A stretch of 64,000 nt of DNA. Source: Mugil cephalus (Eukaryota; Chordata; Actinopteri; Mugiliformes; Mugilidae). Made by a program: the position numbers and the translations under genes. Position 1 is the first letter of the stretch, and each line of letters opens with the position of its first letter. The notes beneath the pieces are model-generated. The model did no database searches, was not told the DNA's origin, and worked only from the letters and a program-made list of their open reading frames with translations. Below are positions 40,201 through 54,065 of this stretch, piece after piece. The stretch is taken from positions 22,292,001 to 22,356,000 of the forward strand of contig NC_061773.1 of NCBI RefSeq assembly GCF_022458985.1, given 5' to 3'.

Positions 40201-43200
40201 CCTGCACCATGGACTGTTGAAGCTCAAAGCTAAAGCAGGGGAAGATAAGATACGTTAACCTTTATTTATCCAGTCAAAGTCTCGATATGCTGGTTGCTGT
40301 TGACACAGAAAGCCACATACATACACCAAGGTCAGAGAGATCACGGTTTCTGTAAATCTTGACATTCTGTGGACAGTTTGTGCACTGTGGTAAAGACAGA
40401 GTGGAAAATGTGCTACTACTGAAAGAGGGTCTGATTTGTTTTTGCCATTGTTACTGTTTCATTTGTTTGTCTTGTACGTGGATTATTACTTGACTCTTAA
40501 ACTGAGTCTGGCTCACAGCTTTCTGTCACATAGAAAATCTCATCTCATCTACTATGGCTTATCCTCACTAGTGTCTCATAAAAAAAACTATGAGAAAAAG
40601 AACTCTTGACTGAAATTGAAATGGAGATTATGGCAACGACAAGACTAGTGATTATTCTACAGAGTCAAATTAACATATTACCATAAAATATCCTAATTGG
40701 AAGATGAGTTTGGTACCACCCGACTGGGATTACAGAGAAATGCAGAGAAAGAACTGGGTGGTCCGACAACAAAATTGTTATTGCTGTTTTATATATTTGC
40801 CACCTCTCAAATTATGTTACTGTGTAAACATAAAAGACTCAATTTAATGCACATATATGAACATCTAAGTTATGTTTATCCAAGCTTGCTCCACATACAA
40901 ACTCGCTTTGTAATACAATATTTTATTCACATCACATTCAGGCAATTGACTGTCATGAAAGTGAACAAAAGTCATAGCGGCTCCCTGACAGTTTTATTGA
41001 TATAACCTAATATCAGAAAATTTGTCTCAGAAGGACAATATGAGCGACTATGTGAGTGTATGAGACGCGCTGTCCTTAAATCACTCAAAACGTCCAGGTC
41101 CTTTCAGAATGAGACTGAAAGGACGGTGAAAACTCAAGACGTGCAGAGGAGAAAGGATTCCGCTGTAGGAACGCAACGGACATGACATGTGTACAGAATA
41201 GGAAACGCAAGACATTTACAATGTGAACATTCAGTGGGGAAAAAAAGTGTAGATCATGAACATCAATGAACAAACTAAACTGGACATTTTGACATGCGAG
41301 TACCTACTTTTTACGCATTTCTTCCTGTATTTCTTTAGAGGAGGATCCTGCTGGTTTAGGACCTAAAAATACACAAGATAAATATCAAACATATGTATGG
41401 CAACTTGACTTTTCCTTTTTAGATTTCAGATGTTTACATTTACAGTTTAATATTTAACTAGTTGCACTGTGAATCTTAGAGCAGCCCGATTTCAATAGTC
41501 TATATGTGACGCACATATGGCAGAATTGACTATAAAGCTGACTTGGACTTTTAGACTTTTCCTTTTTTAGACAGACAGACAGAGTTTAGAGTTACACTAT
41601 CTAATGCTTAGTGTGTGAGGCAGTACATGTTAACACAATTTTATCTGCTGAATAAACCTCAAAATGCACAAATGAAAATAAATCAGACAGCTGAGTGTGC
41701 TTTAAATTACACAAAACTACTAAACACTGCACCACTGTAACAGTAGCGGCACTTCATATTTACACTCGCGTTTTCACTCACCAACTACATGCTAATGCAG
41801 TTAGCATACGTCTATGGCAATTTACATTCATCCACAACGAGAAAAACCTCCTCTATCTGAAGAGAAGCCTCAAAACAGCTTTCCAGCTTTTAACAACTCT
41901 AAAATCTCCATGGACCAAGATGACAAAGTTCCTGTATCTGAAACCATCCTGCTGGAGCAAGAAAAAGTCTCTGAGGACTCCACAGACCCACAGTCCAGAG
42001 CACGACTCAAAATCAAAACCAGCTAACAATGTTTATCACTCTGCTAACGGCGAAAGTCTTGTCCAAGTGTAACGTTCTCCAAAACCTCGGGCGAGGGGAG
42101 TGGACCACCCAAATCAAGTGCCTGGTCCACCAGGTGATGGAGGGACTCACCGCCTACGAAGACTTCTGCCCGGACTTCAAGTACAGCACAAAGGTCCGCG
42201 AGGCCGCACTGAAAGACCCCGAACGCAAATTCCAAGGCCGGCGCCTGCTGAAGTCCATGATCTTACTGCAGGAGGCATATGTAGAAGCAGAAATCAGCTC
42301 ACATCAAAGAGCTGTCTGCTAAGATGGAAGAGAAAACTTCGTCCCGCATCTCATGGATAGATGTGTTCGACGGTCTGGCTTTTGGTGCTTGCGTACTGGT
42401 AGCCATCTTCCTACCGTTGCTCATACCATGAAGCCACTTAGTTTTGTCCTTTTTCACTCTGAGCTTGATTTTATTCCACATATTAGAAAAACCACAAAAA
42501 TAGGTTTTCACCATCTTAAGAATATAGCCAGCGTTTCTCTCTCTGGCCAGCTAACGCATGCTTTGATTTCTTGTCGCTGGCTCATATTACACCAGTTTTA
42601 GAATCACTGCATTGGCTTTTACCCCACCAGCCCTCATGGACCCTGAGGTCCTCCAGTACTGGCCTTTTAACTGTTCCCAAGGTTAGAACAAAAACCCACG
42701 GCGAAGCCTCGTTTTATTATTACGGCCCATGTCTGTGTAACAAACTGCTGGAGGACATAAGAGCCACTGGGAATGGTGATGTTTTTAAGGGCAGGCTCAA
42801 AACTCACCTTTTAATTTAGTTTTTAACCGAGTCCCCGTTTACTCTTCTTATTATTACTTATTTCTCATTACTTATTGTCTACTGGTAATGGCAAATGGTA
42901 AATGGTCTTGTTTTTATATAGCGCCTTTCTACCTATTGGTACTTAAACACTTTATAGTGACAGACACATCTACCCATTCGCTCACACATATTCAACCAGT
43001 GTCACGCAATAATGGGAGCAACTTGAGGTTCAGTGTCTTGCTCAAGGACACTTTGGCATGCAGCACATTTCGGGGATCGGACCACTAACCGCTCTAATAA
43101 CTGATCCACAGTCACCTACTGTCTCCCACAAGCACCAAACCATCATCACAGTGATATGGATCAGTTTGTAGAGTTTGCTGAAGAGTTAAAGTCTGACCCA

Positions 43201-45347
43201 CTGGGTTCCTCACGAGCACAAAATCTGTCTATAAAATCATAATAATTTCAATAAGCAACAGTTCAATTCAATGATTATTTTAATCAACAATAATAATAAT
43301 TTAAACACGGATTCTAGGTTTTACAAATGAATGAGTGAACAGCTTATGCTACGTGTTTTCTGTCCTTTCCACAATGACAACCAAGGAGGAGTCTGTGAGA
43401 AGGGGAAGGCCTTTGACTGCAGCTTACTTGTTGTCGGTTTATGGCTGTCTGGCGGACGCAGCGTCGGCTTGTTGCTGCCGGTCCCCTGAGATTCCCTCAT
43501 ACGCCGGAGAACATCCTCTGAGAGCTGGACAAGATTATGGGAATAAACACAGGCATGATGAACTAGTACACAAGTACAATGCTTCCCCACCAGACCCAAG
43601 ATATGCGCTGGTCTACGGCTGTGCCTGACCTCTCTGACCACTTTGAATGGCGGACCAGAGACAAGGTATCAGCCTACATGGACATATACTTATTTACAGC
43701 ACATTATTGATTTGCAAGGTCACTGGGTACACTACTGGAAATGGAAGCATTCAAAACAGTCCTGCACTAAATCTTGGCTCCGTGAAGGTTATGGTATTAA
43801 AATGTCTCAACCGTATTTTCATTATGGAGGCTGTGGTTTGTAGTACTATTGAAATGTATTGTGTTGTAACCATTATTTTGAAAACCCCATAATAGTTAGC
43901 GGGTTATGCTTAATACCACAAACACTTTAGTGCTTCATTCAATCCAGTTTAACAGCACCACAAACTACGTCCTCTAAAGAACTTATCATTCAGTTCAATC
44001 ACCACCTTTCTGATACTGTTTCACTATTAAAAATAAATCAGACATGTACTCATGCAGCCTAAATACTGGTCTCAATCTGATGCCTGTTCTCAGGGTTCTT
44101 TGTCCAGTTACCTCTTTGTGAGTCAAAATGTTTTCTTAGAATATTGTTGTTTGTGTTGTGTAAGTACCTGCCTTGGAACTACAACTGAAATGTCGCATTT
44201 GTGCTAAGTCCGGCGCATTTACACTGATGCCTAATGCACCAATGTTGATTAATGTGCATTGTCCCAATTCAATCAATTAATAAATGAAATGCAAAAATAT
44301 AATCTGAACATTATAACTATGTGCTGCAATTGCAGTTACCGGAACCGAGAGTCTTTATTGTCATTAAGAGAACATAACGAAATATTGCAGAAACTCCCGG
44401 CTTAAAAGGCACACACATATATAACACAAAATTAAAACACTTGCGAAACATATATAAAAAAAATATATAAAACACCCAATATCACAGGTGTCAAACATAC
44501 GGCCACCAGTGGGTCTAATCTGGGCTGCAGCATGAATTGGCAAAGTGCGAAAATTACATAGTAGACTGCAATTTGTCAATGAAAATAACTGTCAGCCCTA
44601 ATTCGTGCACTGCTTGAGTCAGAGAAGAGCTAAACGGCAGACATCAATGAGCCCAAATCGCAATTATTTTATTTAAGATGTGTAATTATTTTAAAGGACA
44701 GTTTATTAAATGTAAACATTGTATTAATTTACTTGTTCTTCTTTGCACACTTGATATCAAACAATGAGTTTGACCCTCCTGCCCAATACGTACAGAGAAA
44801 ATGTAAAAATGATAAAGTGCATGGTATGCTCTGATTTTCACTGGTGTCCCTAATGAACTGGCAAGCGAGTTTATTCCCCTACTGTGCAGTTAGCAGGTCT
44901 GCACTGGGTAATAGTCTGTGTGAGACTACACCTGTTTTGTCCCATTTGCTTTTACTATATCATTAACTGCAGCGTCCATCAAAGTACCGTAGCACTGCAC
45001 TTGCAAGAGACATTTGGCTGCGTGAATGTCGGGTTAACAAGCATTTTGTGATTAGCTATTATTATAAGAGTAGCACGCTGACATTATATCTGTCACGGGA
45101 CATAGCGGACAGGACAGTGGGGGCGTCATGACCCGGTTCAGTTGAGGACATGGGACCTGTCAGGCTTTCAGACCACCTCACAAAACCTCATAAACCCTTT
45201 TTATTGTTTGGCGTTAGTCGCTATTTCTAATAAATGAACTTAAACTAGTCTGCTGTCTCTTACCTTCACCCCTTCAATTACTGTGACCTTCTCGTCTTCG
45301 TCCAGTCCGAATGACACTTTCCTCGCCGTGCTCCCATTTCCTCCCAT
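4521..45347 (-). CDS. chchd6: chchd6 (MIC25), MICOS complex subunit, coiled-coil/CHCH protein
   Basis: CHCHD6/MIC25 is a peripheral inner-membrane subunit of MICOS, which holds mitochondrial crista junctions. Coding exons read: 45264-45347, 43428-43524, 41308-41362, 40073-40229, [microexon 23480-23500], 20473-20556, 13996-14066 and 4527-4662. All junctions are GT-AG and phases agree throughout, giving 228 residues without the microexon or 235 with it. The N-terminus starts MGG and continues with ARKVSFGLDEDE and LSEDVLRRM, as in CHCHD3/6 (myristoylation-type start, DUF737 region). A charged coiled coil follows (VQEQLARLAQRERE, AKRLEAKEKEL, FYKEQLEIMEKK). The C-terminal CHCH domain has two CX9C motifs. 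The QREREV block and the PRHTGPLC linker resemble CHCHD6 more than CHCHD3. The 3' end is uncertain: after ...HQAKK the genome reads GTA TGA, which is either Val-stop or a splice donor (GTATGA) to an unseen last exon. The large introns are typical of this gene. Confidence 0.9.
4921..5275. mobile_element. Degenerate TIR-type DNA element, copy 1
   Basis: Begins CAGATCAGGCATAACATTAT, a terminal sequence common in fish TIR elements that I associate loosely with Tc1/mariner. It shares AGGCTGCATCCTGC and a GTTATTTACTT block, in the same order, with 26020-26372. The right terminus is lost. Confidence 0.55.
6984..7089. repeat. GT/GC and CA microsatellites
   Basis: (GT)n(GC)n(GT)n at 6984-7015 and (CA)n at 7071-7089. 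Alternating purine-pyrimidine DNA, potentially Z-forming. Confidence 0.9.
9246..9533 (-). mobile_element. LINE reverse-transcriptase C-terminal fragment (degenerate)
   Basis: The minus frame reads VTGAIFHVVVCWDKILTVDD then VKRLSKLVEKVI, resembling the post-RT region of fish L2/Rex-type LINEs (CW-------D--RL-KLV-KA). Short and decayed; other explanations remain possible. Confidence 0.4.
9733..10281. mobile_element. MITE-like element with terminal inverted repeats
   Basis: The left end AGTCCCTTTCACATC is mirrored by GATGTGAAAGGGCT at the right end, with further loose similarity inward (ACCTGGGTCGACC versus CGGACCCGTGTC). No transposase frame and no convincing target-site duplication. Confidence 0.55.
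13996..14066 (-). CDS. chchd6: chchd6 coding exon 6
   Basis: Codes for NLDIYNQTAEQYHKAATKAE then AHV and two bases of the next codon. It matches the family block (Y--T/S-EQ---AA-K-E). Acceptor TTATTTTCAG, donor GTAAGT. Confidence 0.9.
15849..15879. repeat. (GT)n microsatellite
   Basis: Uninterrupted GT dinucleotide run in a chchd6 intron. Confidence 0.95.
18105..18152. repeat. (CA)n microsatellite
   Basis: About 23 CA units in a chchd6 intron. Confidence 0.95.
20473..20556 (-). CDS. chchd6: chchd6 coding exon 5 (FYKEQL coiled coil)
   Basis: Exactly 28 codons, phase 0 at both ends, from AKRLEAKEKEL to FYKEQLEIMEKK. The FYKEQL motif is diagnostic of CHCHD3/CHCHD6. Acceptor TTTTTCTCAG, donor GTAAAG. 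Confidence 0.92.
20557..23479. other. chchd6 intron between microexon and exon 5
   Basis: Non-coding, about 2.9 kb. The only outstanding feature is the long GA/GGGA tract at 23319-23430, which is CU-rich in the chchd6 transcript. Confidence 0.6.
23319..23430. repeat. (GA)n / (GGGA)n tract next to microexon
   Basis: About 39 GA units followed by about six GGGA/GGAG units. In the chchd6 transcript this is a CU-rich tract starting about 50 nt beyond the microexon donor. Confidence 0.95.
23480..23500 (-). CDS. chchd6: chchd6 candidate 21-nt microexon
   Basis: Between exons 4 and 5, the minus strand reads a long pyrimidine tract ending TCTCTCTCCTAG, then 21 nt coding PADLDAW, then GTAAGC. It is phase 0 on both sides and has no stop. 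Inclusion would insert seven residues into the coiled coil just before AKRLEAKEKEL. I do not recall it from the human canonical protein, so it is probably alternative or lineage-specific. Splice sites are seen; use is inferred. Confidence 0.6.
24128..24285 (+). repeat. Dispersed fish repeat fragment, copy 1
   Basis: Contains GGGGGCTGGAGCC, then CAGCTGTCACTGGGCGAGAC and CTATCGCAGGG. This string recurs in fish genomes as a LINE/SINE-type 3' end. A second diverged copy is at 50437-50615. Class is uncertain. Confidence 0.5.
25437..25464. repeat. (CA)n microsatellite
   Basis: About 14 CA units, intronic. Confidence 0.95.
26020..26372. mobile_element. Degenerate TIR-type DNA element, copy 2
   Basis: Begins CAGGCATAACATTATG and ends near CGTTCGGTGTA, the expected inverse terminal sequence of the family. 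It matches copy 1 in several internal blocks. No intact transposase. Confidence 0.55.
26803..26879. repeat. (GT)n microsatellite
   Basis: About 38 GT units with one TTG interruption near 26858. Confidence 0.95.
27404..27505. repeat. Unclassified dispersed repeat, copy A
   Basis: Shares TTGCATTGGTT, GCTAAC-TTAGC-GATGCC, GAGTGTGAATTG and TTGTATTTTAG, in order, with 28667-28785. About 1.2 kb separates the copies in direct orientation. No coding content. Confidence 0.55.
28244..28278. repeat. (GA)n microsatellite
   Basis: GA run with a single GG interruption. Confidence 0.9.
28667..28785. repeat. Unclassified dispersed repeat, copy B
   Basis: Partner of 27404-27505 with about 20% visible differences, so an old pair. 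No terminal repeats seen. Confidence 0.55.
28816..28963. mobile_element. Short hAT-like MITE with embedded tRNA-Ile-like segment
   Basis: A 148-bp unit flanked by the exact 10-bp direct repeat TCTTAAGTGA (28806-28815 and 28964-28973). Ends are CAGGTCTTCAA and TTGAAGACCCCTG, imperfect inverted repeats of hAT type. On the minus strand, 28950-28890 resembles tRNA-Ile: a perfect A box (TAGCGCAGCTGG) and an anticodon-loop-like CTGATAA. The B box is degenerate, so it is not a working tRNA gene. Confidence 0.65.
29175..29680. mobile_element. Non-autonomous hAT element with 8-bp TSD
   Basis: Flanked by ATGAGATG on both sides (29067+100 = 29167-29174, and 29681-29688). Termini CAGTGATGCCA and TGGCAACATTG are imperfect inverted repeats; an 8-bp duplication is the hAT hallmark. 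The interior is AT-rich with AGTTACTTT-type subterminal motifs and no transposase. Confidence 0.75.
30778..31665. mobile_element. TIR element (outer), interrupted by a hAT MITE
   Basis: The left end GGGCCTGGTTCATAGTCAAC mirrors the right end (GTCAACTATGACCCAGGCC read forward), about 25 bp of imperfect inverted repeat. Removing the inner insertion leaves about 595 bp. Subterminal GTCCACT/AGTGGAC sequences abut the insertion. The family could be Harbinger-like (flanks TTG/TTA) but is not settled. Confidence 0.6.
30848..31132. mobile_element. hAT MITE, CAGGGGTGTCAAAC family, nested
   Basis: 285 bp with inverted ends CAGGGGTGTCAAAC and GTTTGACACCCCTG, flanked by a perfect 8-bp duplication GTGTAAAC (30840-30847, 31133-31140). 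The intact duplication and near-perfect termini make it one of the younger insertions here. Non-coding. Confidence 0.88.
34090..34391 (-). mobile_element. Tc1/mariner fragment (truncated)
   Basis: Ends AAAACTTTTGACCGGTAGTG then TA, the inverse of the common fish Tc1 terminus. Inside, CTGTCCAGTTCATCACAAAC, GGGGTTAAAGTCTGGAGACT and GGGTCATTATCTCGCTGTAG are the minus-strand copy of the catalytic transposase region. Frame is decayed. Confidence 0.75.
34440..34990 (+). mobile_element. THAP-domain transposon relic, copy 1
   Basis: Diverged relative of 61228-61830 across about 500 bp. The plus strand, around 34560-34705, reads a THAP zinc-finger-like peptide in one frame with two stops: CNSRSEK, YLYRYLLLAKKSEWIAAL, RNKLNPGTETW, then CCGSHLVSG. 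The Cys, the Trp of EWIAAL and the Cys-x2-His of CGSH match the THAP C2CH pattern. THAP domains are the DNA-binding part of P-element and Kolobok-type transposases. A GTAAT donor-like site follows. Confidence 0.6.
35634..36199 (+). mobile_element. Internally deleted Tc1/mariner element
   Basis: TIRs CACTCACTTGCCACTTCATT and, at the right, the inverse of CACTCACCGGCCACTTTATT; TA duplications at 35632-35633 and 36200-36201. At 566 bp it is well short of a full Tc1 element (about 1.2-1.6 kb). The 3' transposase remnant includes DNAPCH (other frame) and SPDLNPIEQLWNVLER, the second and third parts of the DDE catalytic core. Frameshifts make it dead. Confidence 0.88.
35757..36167 (+). pseudogene. 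Tc1 transposase remnant (C-terminal half)
   Basis: A 136-codon frame whose second half, from SPDLNPIEQLWNVLERKI to the end, is Tc1 transposase. The first half is read out of the ancestral frame: the DNAPCH block is visible only in another frame. No N-terminal helix-turn-helix domains remain. Not expected to be active. Confidence 0.8.
36333..36351. repeat. (CA)n microsatellite
   Basis: Short CA run just before the CpG-rich patch. Confidence 0.85.
36480..36990. promoter_or_regulatory. CpG-rich intronic patch
   Basis: About 30 CpG dinucleotides by hand count in some 450 bp, against CpG-poor flanks. A GC box (GGGGCGG) is near 36761 and a donor-like CGACAGGTATTG near 36553 on the plus strand. 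Two or three overlapping short open frames look like chance in GC-rich DNA. Could be an alternative promoter or an antisense transcript start; no direct proof. Confidence 0.35.
38270..38700. repeat. Probable dispersed transposon relic
   Basis: Contains CTTTTTCAAGAGTGACCTGG and TTCCAGGTGGACGGGGCCAG, strings I associate with a common fish interspersed repeat. No ends or frame preserved. Low certainty. Confidence 0.35.
39186..39216. repeat. (TA)n microsatellite
   Basis: TA run with one TTT interruption; self-complementary. Confidence 0.9.
39430..39802 (+). mobile_element. LINE 3' end fragment
   Basis: Reads SVWNSLPVTITEIKS, the end of a fish LINE ORF2. A T-rich tail follows, then GGACCCCAGGAAGAATAGCT and repeated AACTAAACTAAAC-type terminal repeats, the usual 3' UTR. 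5' truncated. Confidence 0.65.
40073..40229 (-). CDS. chchd6: chchd6 coding exon 4 (coiled coil)
   Basis: Encodes 52 residues from FELQQSMVQEQLARLAQR to KAMRL, matching the CHCHD6 region around KLFQVAKREREAA. The acceptor is TTCCCCTGCTTTAG and the donor GTGAGC. It ends in phase 0, so an in-frame microexon can follow. Confidence 0.88.
41308..41362 (-). CDS. chchd6: chchd6 coding exon 3
   Basis: A 55-nt exon coding for PKPAGSSSKEIQEEMRK. Its acceptor is TATTTTTAG and its donor GTAGGT. The phases (1 in, 2 out) match both neighbours exactly, which is the main support, because the peptide is a poorly conserved linker. Confidence 0.75.
41814..42431 (+). pseudogene. Frameshifted pseudogene of an unidentified tail-anchored protein
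   Basis: Three consecutive protein-like segments on the plus strand, inside chchd6. Frame one (41814-42026) codes MAIYIHPQREKPPLSEEKPQ...SRARLKIKTS, polar and low-complexity. The next (42029 to about 42280) lies in another frame and is globular-looking (NLGRGEWTTQIKCLVHQVME, YEDFCPDFKYSTKVREAALK). The third returns to the first frame: AHIKELSAKMEEKTSSRISW, then a hydrophobic DGLAFGACVLVAIFLPLLIP and stop, a C-terminal membrane anchor. No intron signals explain the shifts, so a decayed intronless copy is likely. I do not recognise the parent family. Confidence 0.5.
42571..42819 (+). mobile_element. LINE ORF2 C-terminal fragment
   Basis: AHITPVLESLHWLLPHQP, a gap relative to the usual protein, then LRSSSTGLLTVPKVRTKTHG, EASFYYYGPCLCNKL and VFKGRLKTHLL. 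This is the standard end of fish LINE ORF2 with an internal deletion. Confidence 0.8.
42884..43130 (+). repeat. Dispersed fish repeat (TATATAGCGCCTTTC family)
   Basis: GGTAAATGGTCTTGTTTTTA then TATAGCGCCTTTCTA, CCCATTCGCTCACACATATT and CAAGGACACTTTGGCA. This block is ubiquitous in fish genomes; I cannot say which element class it belongs to. Confidence 0.6.
43428..43524 (-). CDS. chchd6: chchd6 coding exon 2
   Basis: Acceptor CTTGTCCAG, then LSEDVLRRMRESQGTG; the conserved LSE-V--RM block identifies the CHCHD3/6 family. A Ser/Pro/Thr-rich linker follows. The donor is GTAAGC and the exon ends in phase 1. Confidence 0.87.
44483..44781. mobile_element. hAT MITE, diverged second copy of the CAGGGGTGTCAAAC family
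   Basis: Starts CACAGGTGTCAAACATACGG and ends GAGTTTGACCCTCCTG. Flanks CCCAATAT and CCCAATAC form an 8-bp duplication with one mismatch. Interior matches the 30848 copy (GGTCTAATCTGGGC versus GGTCCAATCTGGCC). Lies in the first chchd6 intron. Confidence 0.75.
45264..45347 (-). CDS. chchd6: chchd6 coding exon 1
   Basis: Encodes 28 residues from the start ATG (MGGNGSTARKVSFG, then DEDEKVTVIEGVK). Gly2 follows Met, which fits the N-myristoylation signal known in CHCHD3/6. The donor is GTAAGAG after a phase-0 end. No better upstream in-frame ATG matches the family. Confidence 0.9.
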
Positions 45348-45620
45348 GTTGCTGTCCGTTCACACACTTTTAAGAGCTGATAATAAAAGGCCAGTTCTCA
45401 CGGGGAGACATAAATGCGAAAGCGGCTGGAGTCGCCGCTCCACAGCGGCCAGTGGTTAAAAAAATACTCCAATAAAGGTCACTCCGGCACCGCAGTATCC
45501 CCAAAGCCCATTGGTCCAATGACAACGTATCATGACTGGACGAAAGGCTGATGGGAATTGTAGTTTCTCCTACGGCTACGGAACCCGTGACGCACCCTTT
45601 AACGTTTCGCTTTTTTTTTT
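45348..45620 (-). promoter_or_regulatory. chchd6: chchd6 promoter region with ZNF143-like and CCAAT elements
   Basis: CpG-containing DNA just upstream of the chchd6 ATG. On the minus strand, 45551-45565 reads AACTACAATTCCCAT, close to the remembered ZNF143/SBF core (ACTACAANTCCC). A CCAAT box and its inverse (ATTGG, CCAAT) lie near 45510-45520. No TATA box is evident. Promoter role is inferred from position and motifs. Confidence 0.5.
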
Positions 45621-48360
45621 ATGGAGAAAATCAAGATTAATGAATTTAACCTTTTAACATTCCGTTGAGTGGTATGTGGGGCAGCAGTAGCTTTCTGAAA
45701 AAATCACAGCTCTGTACACACGTTGTATGAGTAAATGCTGCAGGCAATACGTCATATTCTTCTGATTTCATTGATAAAAAAAAAAAGCCTTTATAGGATT
45801 CAACCAATGTGTACCAATTTATATCACTCAAGAACAATTCCACTTAGAATGATTCTGACTTTTGTGATAGAAACTTCAGAGTCTTGGCTTTCGAAAGACA
45901 CCAAGACCTTGCACGAGCTCCAAAATGTTAATGGACAACATTAAATTTACTATTTAGGTATGTCCTAAATAGGTGTTTATTTGTGTTTTTGTTTTTGCAA
46001 AAAGGAATGATAAGAGGTTAACAGGCACAACACAAAGAGGCACCAATTATGATTGTGGAGAAATGATAAAATAAGCCTAGACAAAGTGTTTGTAATCAAC
46101 CTTCTCATAATTATACCAAAATTGCATATTCCCTATCGCAGATTTGCTAATCTACAACCAAATATTATAGCTTTTAAAGCCATATTGATTTCCTATTTAG
46201 AAAATACTGAAAATGTTAAAACCCCAAAGCGACCAAAACAATAAATTTATGTGAAAAATATAATATTGTCTTAATGTTGTTGTGTTTTTGCTTTATGTCT
46301 ATTAGCTTTGTAATTGCATTTTATCCTGAACAGTGGTTTTCTGTATATATTTTGTCAATAATAACAATAAAGAAATCCTGGTTGTACACTGCCTGGCCAA
46401 AAAACAAAAAAGGTCACACACTGTTATTCAGTTGGAACATGTTTAGCTTCGATTACAGCACGCATTCACTGATTCACTGACAGACTAACAACTTCTCCAC
46501 GACCACGGGATGTGTCTTTAGTCATGGCTGTTAAAGAAAAGAGAAGCTACTCATTGCATCAGCTGGGATTAAATAACTTGTTACTGGGTGAAATCCAGGT
46601 GGTGACTTTTTGTTGGTCACGCTGTGAACTATAAAGCTTCTGCGATGATCACATTACATGTAGAAAAGTGTAACTACTTTTTTTTTTTTTTTTTGCTGAC
46701 AATAACCAGAAGTGAAGAGGCCATGGTTTATTAAGTTGTTCATGAAACGCTCATTCAACACACTGCACTATCAAGGGCGGAATACTGTACAATCAATGCG
46801 CTGAAAAGAAAAGGCAATTCAAACACCATTTGCAAAAATGATTTCACCATCAAACACCTTGTGCATAGAGAATGGAACTACACAGCCACACACCATGTGA
46901 ACTCATGTCACGAAACAGCCAAATGGATTTCCAAATATCCAACTCCCAAGGAATACAAGGAAAATTCTTGGAAACACATGTTTGTGAGTAATTTACTGTC
47001 CCCCTCCACCCCACCCCCACTCCCTCCCGCTCAGAGTTATGAAGTAAGTGCACCTCTGCATTTTGTGCATATGTCACTATCACTGATGAATACTGCTAGC
47101 TTAAACACAGTAATCAATCCATATCAAACACGGCCTTATAATACTCACATAATATGTGATATGAGATGATTTAAATGAATTAGGTTCTGACAAGTCACTG
47201 ATTTCACGATACTTGCAAATAACAAAATACAGATAAGGAGCAATATTGATCAGATTTATAATAATATAATGGTGGGGTTGATAGTGTTTCATTAGCTGTA
47301 ATGTAGGAATGTAGAAGCTGCGAAGGTCCACTCGACATCTTATAGTAGTACTAATAGTTCTGGGCTACTGTGGAAACTCTGTTTTGAAGGGGATTTTGTA
47401 CTCATCAAAACCCAATCATGAAGTTTATATTCCATGTCCGGCAATAAATCCCTACACCGGTTCTCTTTTTTCATATAAAGAAGCCGTATCAATAGCACCG
47501 CTTAGATACTATTTAACTGACCAATACTGTTTCCGGTCTAATTTCACCACTTGCAATAACATTTGTGAACCGTGGACTGAAAAACATAACTTACGCCGTT
47601 ACGAAATAAAAAAAAAAAATGTTTGAACTGGAATGCACAAAATGGTTTCTTATCTTCAAATCACGCACAAAATAGCAAATGCGCTTCCAGTAGCAGGAAT
47701 TACCTATCTGGTGCAAGAATTTAAAGCAACAGCAGAAAATACAGAAGAGCTCAAATAAATGAAAAGCAGAGAGCTTAAGCATCAAACGCGATTTCAAATG
47801 TTCTTGTGTCTCTGTCATTCCTAATATATAGCCTTACAGATGTTTTCTGACCTTTAACGTTATAGCAGTGCCATAACATTATATTGCTATGTCACACATC
47901 ACACAAACACAGCTCACTTGTTAACAGCAGGGACAGCACCTATTTCAGAAGACAAAGTACACACACTGAAATTAATTATCACACGCCCTTACTCGGGGAT
48001 CAGTTGTACAAGCTGAGGCCACACACCTGATACAAGCTAACACAGCTAATGATGGAGTCAGCTGAGATGCTGTTACTCGGAGCCTTTAGTGGGAATGTAC
48101 AGATGTTAAATTGATTTTACAGACCTGGGTACATAAAACGGGTTTAAAACATCAACAGAGGAATGACAGAAAAGGTCCTGTCGGTAAAGCCTGCAGGACA
48201 GGATCAATATCAAGGCTGTCAGGGCCACAATGAAGGGCAGTTCTCCTAGTATGGAGCTATAGCAGCAGTGCACTCTGGCAACAGTGTTACAAAAGCAATT
48301 GCTAACCTCAGTCCTCCAAAAACAGGCAAGCGAAGGTTCTCTCCTTAAGCGTTCACTTGT
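45621..48360. other. Spacer between tpra1 3' end and chchd6 promoter
   Basis: AT-rich, non-coding. Apart from the Tc1-like fragment near 46.4 kb and a T-run at 46679-46694, I see no supported feature. Short open frames lack protein-like composition. Confidence 0.5.
46386..46620. mobile_element. Tc1/mariner-type terminal fragment
   Basis: CACTGCCTGGCCAAAAAACA then AAAAGGTCACACACT and GATTACAGCACGCATTC match the remembered end of a common fish Tc1-like element. The other end is not identified. Confidence 0.55.
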
Positions 48361-48363
48361 TAA

Positions 48364-48369
48364 TTTATT
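48364..48369 (-). terminator. tpra1: tpra1 candidate poly(A) signal
   Basis: AATAAA on the minus strand about 125 nt after the tpra1 stop, giving a short 3' UTR. It is the nearest consensus hexamer; actual cleavage is inferred. Confidence 0.5.
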
Positions 48370-48492
48370 CTGGCCCCAAGCAAGAGTATCCTTCTTTGTG
48401 TCGAGCCGCTTTGTTCTGCATTTTTTTTTTTTTTTTGGCCTAACACACAACTTATGCACAACAATAAAGTTCAGTTGCACGAATCCTCCTCC

Positions 48493-53648
<5,156 letters not shown>

Positions 53649-54065
53649 GGTGTCAGAGCCTGAGGGGAAGCAGAAAATAAATATAGATGAACATCTGCAA
53701 GCACCGCGAGACACGTTTGTCCTCTTGAACCTTATTGTGGTTTTTTAAATGTTTTTTTTATGCTGCTTTCGTTTGCTTTTACAGAAACCACACAGGAAAC
53801 GACCTTTAACTCCCGTTGTACTGTATGAGAACAATAAAGGCATTTGATTGTGGTTTTAGAGACAAGAGGGAGTTAAGAGTTTATGAGGTAGTACTACACC
53901 TGTCACAACTTTCTCAACATAAAACATTATTTAACGAGGCTGGCTGCTATTTTGGGCATTGTTGGAGTAAATTGTTAAGCTTATTTAATTAGCTACTCAC
54001 TACTCGAGGTTATACTCGCGGTTATACTCACAGTTAATGTTAAAGGGATTTTAAGCTGAGCTAAA

